Source: Bacteroidaceae bacterium (lineage in GTDB: Bacteria; Bacteroidota; Bacteroidia; Bacteroidales; Bacteroidaceae). Taken from it: a stretch of 12,921 nucleotides of DNA. The notes below the pieces were generated by a model, which saw only the letters and a program-made list of their open reading frames with translations, did no database searches and was not told the DNA's origin. The stretch is from the NCBI GenBank assembly GCA_017628775.1, contig JAGBYN010000113.1, positions 1-12,921 on the forward strand, written 5' to 3'. Made by a program: the position numbers and the translations under genes. Shown here piece by piece: positions 1 through 5,291 of the stretch; positions within the stretch are counted from its first letter, which is position 1; every line of letters starts with the position of its first letter.

Positions 1-7
1 AGAGGAA

Positions 8-44
8 AGTTGAGAGTTGAGAGAGGAGAGTTTAGAGTTTAGAG
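8..44. repeat. GA-rich 7-bp minisatellite
   Basis: Short tandem units of seven bases are visible: AGTTGAG at 8-14 and 15-21, then AGAGTTT at 27-33 and 34-40. The same unit returns at 125-138, directly before the second copy of the hairpin repeat, and a degenerate GAGTTGAGAG lies at 218-227 before the third copy. The minisatellite therefore travels with the hairpin repeat. No function can be read from it. Confidence 0.7.
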
Positions 45-90
45 AATCCATCCGGCATGTAGGGGCCGATCTCTGTGTCGGCCCGTCGTC
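27..90. repeat. 64-bp direct repeat, copy 1, with 7-bp hairpin
   Basis: Bases 27-90 match 125-188 at 62 of 64 positions (differences at 40/138 and 74/172). Inside is a perfect inverted repeat, GGGCCGA (63-69) and TCGGCCC (78-84), around an 8-base loop. One of the two differences lies in the loop (74/172), so the stem is unchanged between copies, as expected for a structured intergenic repeat. No transposase or target-site duplication is visible. It is likely a small dispersed hairpin element, but that needs other genomic copies. Confidence 0.85.
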
Positions 91-124
91 ATAACAAGCA
101 CCAACCGCCTTATAGAGGGGTGAG

Positions 125-188
125 AGAGTTTAGAGTTGAGAGAATCCATCCGGCATGTAGGGGCCGATCTCCGTGTCGGCCCGTCGTC
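125..188. repeat. 64-bp direct repeat, copy 2, with 7-bp hairpin
   Basis: This is the second copy of the repeat at 27-90, with 62 of 64 bases identical. The stem arms are GGGCCGA (161-167) and TCGGCCC (176-182), with loop TCTCCGTG. The copy lies 98 bases after the first. It overlaps the start of a second, more diverged tandem pair (about 160-286, period about 69-70 bp). Confidence 0.85.
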
Positions 189-357
189 CAATCGACGCAG
201 CAATCGCATATGCCATTGAGTTGAGAGGTGGGGCGATTCCCGTGTCAGTCCTATCTCCAATCAATGCACCTATCTCCTTTGCCATTGGTTGTCAATCCAT
301 TTCTATGTTCTCTACACCCTTTATCGCTAAGGTTCCAGCAAATACACAATTGAGCAT
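130..357 (-). pseudogene. Possible decayed coding remnant (two reading blocks)
   Basis: On the minus strand one frame runs from a Met at 357 to an in-frame TGA at 292-294. The same frame reopens at a Met at 285 and ends with TAA at 130-132 (51 residues). The 51-residue part contains two 19-residue repeats: MAKEIGALIGDRTDTGIAP and MAYAIAASIGRRADTEIGP, with 11 identical positions. The family is not recognised. The plus strand is also open from 173 to 382 with similar internal repetition, so the coding strand is uncertain. The whole may only be readable repeat DNA. No promoter or ribosome-binding context was seen. Confidence 0.2.
230..286. repeat. Degenerate third copy / diverged tandem unit
   Basis: GGGGCGAT followed by CCCGTGTCAGTCC at 230-252 resembles the hairpin core at 160-182, but the stem arms no longer pair perfectly. 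The similarity continues past the core: the stretch ending TGCCATTG at 210-217 and the stretch ending TGCCATTG at 279-286 align at about 24 of 31 bases. This is therefore a diverged tandem duplication of about 69-70 bp (160-217 against 230-286). Confidence 0.6.
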
Positions 358-382
358 TCCGAAGCGTGTGCCCCAGCAATAG

Positions 383-546
383 GACAGATTTAGAGCAGAT
401 TATCTTTTTTTCGTGGCACTAAAAGACCTCAAATTACCATTTTGTTGTTTTAAAACCTTTTTTTGTGTTATTTTGATATTATTTCGCTCTATTTTTACTT
501 AAAATTACACTTTTTTTATTGTATGTGTAAAAAAACTTAAAAAATA
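383..546. other. AT-rich stretch, no gene seen
   Basis: Very AT-rich sequence with long T and A runs and no open frame of note. A weak inverted repeat, TTACAC (505-510) and GTGTAA (525-530), is the only structure noticed. It sits directly upstream of the promoter for the lipoprotein gene and could act as an AT-rich upstream region. Confidence 0.5.
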
Positions 547-577
547 TTGGTCGTAGTCAAAAAAACTTTTACTTTTG
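547..577 (+). promoter_or_regulatory. Bacteroidetes-type promoter of the lipoprotein gene
   Basis: TACTTTTG at 570-577 matches the -7 consensus TAnnTTTG. TTG at 547-549 lies 20 bases upstream, at the usual distance for the -33 element. Transcription would start near 584, giving a leader of about 65 bases that is rich in A and lacks a Shine-Dalgarno sequence. Confidence 0.7.
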
Positions 578-648
578 CACCCCATAAACGTAAAATAATG
601 CGTTTTTATTAAAATCAAAAACTAAAACAAAACAATACAATTACTAAA

Positions 649-1509
649 ATGAAAAGATTTTTCCTTTATGCCATCTCATTTATGGCATTGTCAGCTGGCT
701 TCGTAAGTTGTGCTGAGGACAAGGTTGAAGAAGAAGCTTCTTTGGCAGCAAGCGTAGAAGAATTGAACGTTAACGGACTTGTACAAACACATGCTGTGAC
801 TTTAACAGCTCCTGGTGTTTACTCAGTGTCAACGCCTGAATGGATTGAAGTTACGAGCCCATCTGCAGCACGTGGTGTTAACGCTACTTCTACTATTCGT
901 TTCACAATCTCTACAAACGACTTCGGTGCTGTACGTACTGGTAATATCGTTATTACAAGTGGCGACCTCTCACTCACAATTCCTGTAACTCAAGCAGCTT
1001 CACCTGCAGGTAAGTATGTTTATACTATCGCTTCTGCTCTTGATCCTTCTTACACTTACACTGACACGCTTTATGTGGAATGGGCTGGTACAACACCTAC
1101 TGCATTCAACGTAGGTAACCTCGACCCCGCTTTGAGCGAAGAAGGTTTCAAGTATAGCGCTGGCTACAACTATGTTACTGCTGAATATTCAGAAGAAGAT
1201 GGTCTTTTGTACTTCGAACCAGGTGCTGACCTCCACATCTCTGATGTTACTTACGCTGAGCAGCTATATATTGAAGAAGCATACGTTATCCCCTTCGCTC
1301 CAGGTTATGCAATCGCTGATATCTTCCAAATGGCAAACATCAACCAAGCAGTTGACTATGGTTACTTGGTAGTGGGCGATGAAAACTATCAGACGCTCGT
1401 TATGCCAGGTGCATTCTTCAGCCAGCTTATTGCTCCTGAAACTGAAAACGGCGTTGTTATGTTTGATGCATACGACGGTATGATTTCTTACACTCGTGTA
1501 ACTGAATAA
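649..1509 (+). CDS. BACON-domain lipoprotein, unknown C-terminal domain
   Basis: 286 residues. Residues 1-20 form a lipoprotein signal peptide with a hydrophobic core, ending in FVSC, so Cys21 should be lipidated. The residues after it (AEDKVEEE) are acidic, like the export signals that send Bacteroidetes lipoproteins to the cell surface. Residues about 45-117 look like a BACON domain: a PEWIEV tryptophan motif (Trp65), then R-T-G-N-I-x-I at 96-102 and a final VTQA. BACON domains are small beta-sandwiches often found on surface glycan or mucin-binding proteins. Residues about 120-286 are rich in Tyr, Asp and Glu and match no family I recognise. There is no catalytic motif. It stands alone with its own promoter and terminator, so a partner cannot be inferred. 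Membership in BACON is likely; binding of any ligand is inference. Confidence 0.8.
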   Translation: MKRFFLYAISFMALSAGFVSCAEDKVEEEASLAASVEELNVNGLVQTHAVTLTAPGVYSVSTPEWIEVTSPSAARGVNATSTIRFTISTNDFGAVRTGNIVITSGDLSLTIPVTQAASPAGKYVYTIASALDPSYTYTDTLYVEWAGTTPTAFNVGNLDPALSEEGFKYSAGYNYVTAEYSEEDGLLYFEPGADLHISDVTYAEQLYIEEAYVIPFAPGYAIADIFQMANINQAVDYGYLVVGDENYQTLVMPGAFFSQLIAPETENGVVMFDAYDGMISYTRVTE

Positions 1510-1555
1510 GGCTATACGCAACAACACAATAAACACACACAACAAACTAGACGTT

Positions 1556-1598
1556 AAGAGGACGCGCCAACACATTTTATGTTAAGGTGCGTCCTCTT
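1556..1598 (+). terminator. Hairpin after the lipoprotein gene
   Basis: Arms AAGAGGACGCGCC (1556-1568) and GGTGCGTCCTCTT (1586-1598) pair over 13 bp with one G-U pair and a 17-base loop. It lies 47 bases after the stop codon. No T-run follows, so alone it would be a weak terminator; it may instead protect the 3' end of the transcript. A second, better terminator follows at 1646-1694. Confidence 0.5.
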
Positions 1599-1645
1599 GC
1601 TATTTGCGAACGTAAAACGACCGGCATAGGTTCGGGGTTAACGAA

Positions 1646-1694
1646 AAAAAGAGGATAGGGCGCAACGTGGCGTAACGCGCTCTATCCTCTTTTT
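1646..1694. terminator. Two-way terminator between lipoprotein gene and pta
   Basis: An 18-bp stem (1646-1663 with 1677-1694, one G-U pair) encloses a 13-base loop. On the plus strand the stem ends in CTCTTTTT. On the minus strand it is followed by a run of seven T. The two genes converge here, so this hairpin can end transcription of both; the minus-strand (pta) side has the better T-tract and lies 18 bases after the pta stop. Confidence 0.85.
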
Positions 1695-1711
1695 GTTGGC
1701 TTTGATTTTTA

Positions 1712-2725
1712 TTATTCAGCTTGTTTTGCTGCAATTGCTTGGTTTGCAGTGATGGCAACCATCTTGTAGATGTCGTCGATAGAGCAACCGCGTGAGAGGT
1801 CGTTCACGGGACGTGCAATACCCTGGAGGATTGGACCTACGGCTGTAGCATGGCCAAGACGTTCAACGAGTTTGTAACCGATGTTGCCGACTTCAAGACG
1901 TGGTGCAATAAGCACATTTGCCGCACCTGCTACGGGGCTGCCTGGTGCTTTGCTTTGTCCTACTGCAGGCACCAAAGCTGCATCAGCCTGGAGTTCGCCA
2001 TCAATCATTAGGAATGGATCCATTTCGCGAGCAATCTTAAGGGCTTCAACCACCTTATCGACATCTTCGTGCTTGGCAGAACCCTTTGAAGAGAAGCTGA
2101 GCATTGCCACACGTGGGGTGATGCCAGCTACAGCCTTTGCTGTTTGAGCTGTACAAACAGCGATTTGTGCCAATTGATTAGCATCGGGCACAGGAGTTAC
2201 TGCAACGTCGCCCATCACAAGCACACCGTTTTCGCCACACTCGGGAGCAATGGTCAATAAAAGCATTGCGCCTGAAACACATGTAATACCAGGCGTGGTC
2301 TTAATGATCTGCAATGCAGGACGAAGCACATCGCCCGTTGTGTTTTGCGCACCTGCCAATTGGCCGTCAGCATCGCCAGCCTTAATGATCAAACAACCTA
2401 AGTAAAGAGGATTCTTGACTAATTCGCGAGCTTGTTCAATGGTCATACCCTTCTTTTCACGAAGCTTGGCAAGGAGTTGTGCATACTCTTCTTGCTTGGG
2501 GTGGTTAAGGGGGTCAATGATTGTAGCCTTGTGGATGTTGCCTAAGCCCCATTCCTTAGCACGTTCGTCAATTTCCTTTGGGTCGCCAATCAAAATCAAG
2601 TCAGCCACACCATCAGTGAGCAATTGATTTGCAGCCTTCAAGGTACGTTCTTCAGTACCTTCAGGCAAAACGATGCGTTGCTTATTGGCTTTCGCACGCG
2701 CAACTAAGTCTTGAATTAATTTCAT
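1712..2725 (-). CDS. pta: Phosphate acetyltransferase
   Basis: 337 residues from the Met at 2725, the conserved start (MKLIQDLVARAKANK); an upstream in-frame Met at 2761 would add 12 unconserved residues and lies almost on the predicted transcription start. The enzyme converts acetyl-CoA and phosphate to acetyl phosphate and CoA in the cytoplasm. The whole protein is the PTA/PTB catalytic domain, as in the short form of Pta; the long N-terminal regulatory part of enteric Pta is absent. Clear family signatures are MLSFSSKGSAKHEDVDKV and, near the C-terminus, GPILQGIARPVNDLSRG. The partner, acetate kinase, is encoded at 3903-5093 on the opposite strand. In many bacteria the two genes are adjacent and co-directional; here mscS separates them. 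Own promoter at 2771-2799 and terminator at 1646-1694. Confidence 0.97.
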   Translation of the reverse strand: MKLIQDLVARAKANKQRIVLPEGTEERTLKAANQLLTDGVADLILIGDPKEIDERAKEWGLGNIHKATIIDPLNHPKQEEYAQLLAKLREKKGMTIEQARELVKNPLYLGCLIIKAGDADGQLAGAQNTTGDVLRPALQIIKTTPGITCVSGAMLLLTIAPECGENGVLVMGDVAVTPVPDANQLAQIAVCTAQTAKAVAGITPRVAMLSFSSKGSAKHEDVDKVVEALKIAREMDPFLMIDGELQADAALVPAVGQSKAPGSPVAGAANVLIAPRLEVGNIGYKLVERLGHATAVGPILQGIARPVNDLSRGCSIDDIYKMVAITANQAIAAKQAE

Positions 2726-2770
2726 ATTTGAGAATTTTAAAAGTTGTATGTCGGTTAACACTAATCAATG

Positions 2771-2799
2771 CAAAGTTACGGCAAATGATTGTAATCAAA
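2771..2799 (-). promoter_or_regulatory. pta promoter
   Basis: Read on the minus strand, TAACTTTG (plus coordinates 2771-2778) fits the TAnnTTTG -7 box, and TTTG (2796-2799) lies 17 bases upstream as a possible -33 element. Transcription would begin near 2763, about 38 bases before the start codon. The -33 region falls inside the palindromes at 2786-2815. Confidence 0.65.
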
Positions 2800-2815
2800 A
2801 AACATTTTTTTGATT
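2786..2815. promoter_or_regulatory. Overlapping palindromes between pta and mscS
   Basis: TGATT-GT-AATCA at 2786-2797 is a perfect 12-bp palindrome. Its right half is shared with a second perfect palindrome, AATCAAAAAA-CAT-TTTTTTGATT at 2793-2815. Three TGATT-type half-sites are thus packed into 30 bp over the -33 region of pta. This geometry suits a dimeric regulator, but the A/T runs make a chance origin possible. Confidence 0.4.
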
Positions 2816-2883
2816 TTTATAAAATGTAATTCATCCCATTACAAAGGCAATCCATTTTTATAAGTTTAAAACAATATTTTTCC

Positions 2884-2891
2884 TATATTTG
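2884..2891 (+). promoter_or_regulatory. mscS -7 box
   Basis: TATATTTG is an exact match to TAnnTTTG, 40 bases upstream of the mscS start codon. No good TTG -33 element stands 19-21 bases upstream, where the sequence is AT-rich. Confidence 0.6.
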
Positions 2892-2931
2892 CATTGAAAC
2901 ATTCTTTATTCATTTATAAACCTTATTTATT

Positions 2932-3771
2932 ATGATGCTATTTGCTATTAATTTTACTCAAGAAGCTAATTCCGTTTGGACGAAGCTTGTTGAAACCAGT
3001 TTGGATTTGGGTGAACGAATTTTGGCGGCCATTGTCATTTTTCTTGTCGGTAAGTTTATTGTGCGCTGGCTCAATAAATTATTTGCCAAGTTGTTGGAAA
3101 AGCAAAAGGTTGAACCAGGTGTGCAAACCTTCCTTAAAAGTATGGTTAATATCCTGCTCCTCGTTATGCTTGGCTTTGCCGTTGTTGGTAAGTTAGGTAT
3201 TGAGCTTACAGGTTTTGCAGCCCTCCTCGCTTCTGCCGGCGTTGCCATTGGTATGGCTCTTTCTGGTAATCTTCAGAATTTTGCTGGTGGTTTGATTATT
3301 CTGGTGTTCCGTCCCTACAAGGTTGGCGATTATATTGAATCAAGCAGTGGTGCATCAGGTACGGTCAAGGAAATTCAAATATTCCACACCGTTCTCGTTA
3401 CGCCCGACAACAAGGTGATTTATGCGCCAAACGGCAGCATGAGCAACGCGGTGACCACGAACTACAGTCAAAACGACACCCGCCGCATCGACTTCGTCTT
3501 TGGCGTAGAGTATGGCGAAAGTATTGAACGTGTGCAGCAAGTGTTGAATAAAATTATTGCAGCCGACAAACGCATTCTTACCACGCCCGAACCTTTTGTG
3601 CGCATGGGCGATTTAGCCGACAGCAGCATTAACTTTACCGTACGTGTTTGGGTTAACTCAAGCGATTATTGGGCTGTGTACTTCGATATGAAGGAAACTG
3701 TTTATACCACTTTCAATAAAGAAGGTATTAGCATTCCTTACCCACAACTGGTGGTGCATCAAGCCCAGTAA
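2932..3771 (+). CDS. mscS: Small-conductance mechanosensitive channel
   Basis: 279 residues, close to the 286 of E. coli MscS. MscS forms a heptameric inner-membrane channel that opens under membrane tension and lets out solutes during osmotic downshock. Three membrane segments are visible, at about 28-47, 70-88 and 93-126. The third has the Gly/Ala-rich pore-helix pattern (AGVAIGMALSGNLQNFAGG) and leads into FRPYKVGDYIE, the entry to the beta domain. The cytoplasmic part keeps family stretches such as APNGSMSNAVTTNYS and SSINFTVRVWVNSSDYW, and ends in ISIPYPQ. Nothing is truncated. Start may be the Met at 2932 or the one at 2935. It has its own promoter and lies 131 bases before ackA; no terminator was found between them, so some read-through is possible. 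Confidence 0.95.
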   Translation: MMLFAINFTQEANSVWTKLVETSLDLGERILAAIVIFLVGKFIVRWLNKLFAKLLEKQKVEPGVQTFLKSMVNILLLVMLGFAVVGKLGIELTGFAALLASAGVAIGMALSGNLQNFAGGLIILVFRPYKVGDYIESSSGASGTVKEIQIFHTVLVTPDNKVIYAPNGSMSNAVTTNYSQNDTRRIDFVFGVEYGESIERVQQVLNKIIAADKRILTTPEPFVRMGDLADSSINFTVRVWVNSSDYWAVYFDMKETVYTTFNKEGISIPYPQLVVHQAQ

Positions 3772-3803
3772 GAGGATTTTTCTTAAAAAAACATAAAATG
3801 AAG

Positions 3804-3846
3804 TTGTCTGTGAGCTATTATTTTTTGTAATTTTGCACAGCAAAAT
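3804..3846 (+). promoter_or_regulatory. ackA promoter with palindrome over the start site
   Basis: TAATTTTG (3828-3835) is a TAnnTTTG box, and TTG (3804-3806) lies 21 bases upstream. An inverted repeat ATTTTGC-ACA-GCAAAAT (3830-3846) covers the -7 box and the expected transcription start. A repressor bound there would block the promoter, so it is a candidate operator; it would equally form a weak hairpin at the very 5' end of the transcript. The leader would be about 60 bases. Confidence 0.6.
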
Positions 3847-3902
3847 CCTCGCGAAGGGGATCTCATTTGTTTGTTTACAATAATTTTAAACATATTTATC
3901 CT

Positions 3903-5093
3903 ATGAAAATCCTCGTAATTAATTGCGGTAGTTCTTCAATTAAGTACAAGTTGTATGAAATGGACGATCAGTCTGTTTTGGCAGCTGGTGGTATTGAAAA
4001 GATTGGTCTTGAAGGTTCGTTTTTGAAGACAAAGATCAATGGTGAAACAAAAATCATTGAACATGCTTGTCCTACGCACACAGAAGGTATTAAATTGATG
4101 TTTGATACCCTTCTTAACGAAGAGTATGGTGCGATTAAGAGCCTTGATGAAATCTCTGCAGCAGGTCATCGTATCGTGGCTGGTGGACGTTTCACAGAAA
4201 GCCAAGTCGTTACAGATGCTATGCTTGAAGAATGGAAGCAATATATGGATCTCGCACCCTTGCACAGCCCTGCACACTTGAAGGGCTTCCAGGCGGTGAA
4301 GAACATGTTGCCCAACTTGCCTCAGGTGTTTGTGTTTGACACAGCATTCCACCAAACAATGCCTGAAAAGTGCTACATGTATGCCGTGCCTTACAAGTAT
4401 TACGAAAACAATAACATCCGTCGTTGGGGTGCTCACGGCACAAGCCACCGCTTCGTGGCTGCTCGTGTGGCTGAATTCCTCGGCGAAAAGGTGGAAGATC
4501 TTAAGATCATCACTTGCCACATCGGTAATGGTGCTTCAATCACTGCAGTTAAGGATGGTAAGTGTTTCGAAACTTCAATGGGGCTCACTCCACTCGAAGG
4601 TATGATGATGGGTACTCGTTCTGGCGATATCGACGCTTCAGCAGTGCTCGCTATCATGAAGGAAGAAGGTCTTAATCCTGACCAAATGAGCGACTTGCTT
4701 AACAAGCAAAGTGGTGTGCTCGGTATTTCAGGCGTTTCAAGCGATATGCGTGAAGTGAAGGAAGCTGCCGATGGCGGTCACGAACGTGCTAAGCTCGCAC
4801 TTGAAATGTATTGCCACCGCATCAAGAAGTACATCGGTTCTTATGCTGCAATCATGGGCGGTGTTGATGTTATTGTCTTTACTGCAGGTGTGGGCGAACA
4901 CCAATGGGATGTTCGTTTCAATTCAGTGAACAACCTTGAATTCCTTGGTATTAAACTTGATGAAGCTAAGAACCTCAAGAACTTTGGCGAGGAAGAAATT
5001 ATCTCAGCTGAAGATAGCCGCGTGAAGGTTGTTGTTGTTCCTACCGACGAAGAATTGATGATTGCTTCTGATACATTGGCGTTGATTAAGTAA
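3903..5093 (+). CDS. ackA: Acetate kinase
   Basis: 396 residues from the Met at 3903, where family homology begins (MKILVINCGSSSIKYKLY); an in-frame Met at 3867 adds 12 residues with no homology. The enzyme transfers phosphate between acetyl phosphate and ADP, giving acetate and ATP, the last step of acetate fermentation. It belongs to the ASKHA fold. Residues matching the catalytic set of characterised acetate kinases are present: Asn7, Arg90 (GHRIVAGG), Asp146 (FDTAFHQTMP), His178 (WGAHGTSH), Arg239 (MGTRSGDID) and a Glu in the C-terminal VPTDEELMIA. Length is normal. It works with Pta, encoded at 1712-2725. A very strong terminator follows 18 bases after the stop. Confidence 0.98.
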   Translation: MKILVINCGSSSIKYKLYEMDDQSVLAAGGIEKIGLEGSFLKTKINGETKIIEHACPTHTEGIKLMFDTLLNEEYGAIKSLDEISAAGHRIVAGGRFTESQVVTDAMLEEWKQYMDLAPLHSPAHLKGFQAVKNMLPNLPQVFVFDTAFHQTMPEKCYMYAVPYKYYENNNIRRWGAHGTSHRFVAARVAEFLGEKVEDLKIITCHIGNGASITAVKDGKCFETSMGLTPLEGMMMGTRSGDIDASAVLAIMKEEGLNPDQMSDLLNKQSGVLGISGVSSDMREVKEAADGGHERAKLALEMYCHRIKKYIGSYAAIMGGVDVIVFTAGVGEHQWDVRFNSVNNLEFLGIKLDEAKNLKNFGEEEIISAEDSRVKVVVVPTDEELMIASDTLALIK

Positions 5094-5111
5094 TCCAATC
5101 AATCATTTTAT

Positions 5112-5160
5112 AAAAAGCGTTGAGCAGGCAAGAAGTTCTTGTCTGCTCAACGCTTTTTTT
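5112..5160. terminator. Strong two-way terminator after ackA
   Basis: A 23-bp stem (5112-5134 with 5136-5158, a single G-U pair) with almost no loop is followed by T-runs: seven T at the plus end (5154-5160) and TTTTT read on the minus strand. It ends ackA and lies 132 bases beyond the end of the converging helicase gene, so it could serve both. Confidence 0.92.
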
Positions 5161-5215
5161 GACTTCATCATTTTTTTTGATGAAATTCCTGACTTTTGTC
5201 AATGCGTCACCCAAA

Positions 5216-5232
5216 TTAAGACGCCGTCTTAA
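5216..5232. repeat. 17-bp palindrome between convergent genes
   Basis: TTAAGACG-C-CGTCTTAA is a perfect 8-bp inverted repeat around one base. It lies between the ackA terminator and the end of the helicase gene. No T-run follows on either strand, so it does not look like a terminator. It could be a protein-binding site or a chance event. Confidence 0.4.
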
Positions 5233-5291
5233 ATTATAGAAAATAAAAAACTTGAAGAACCTGTTTTTATGGTTTAGAATTAGCGATTGTT

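Noticed and set aside
173..382. Plus-strand frame of 69 residues
   Set aside because: It begins inside the hairpin repeat, has no promoter, and the opposite strand is equally readable. Kept only as part of the repeat and remnant discussion.
3772..3850. 9-bp inverted repeat GAGGATTTT / AAAATCCTC around the ackA promoter
   Set aside because: The arms are 61 bases apart and AT-rich, so a stable structure is unlikely. A chance match is plausible.
5164..5184. TTCATCA / TGATGAA hairpin as a second terminator
   Set aside because: The T-run is in the loop, not after the stem, on both strands. It does not fit an intrinsic terminator.
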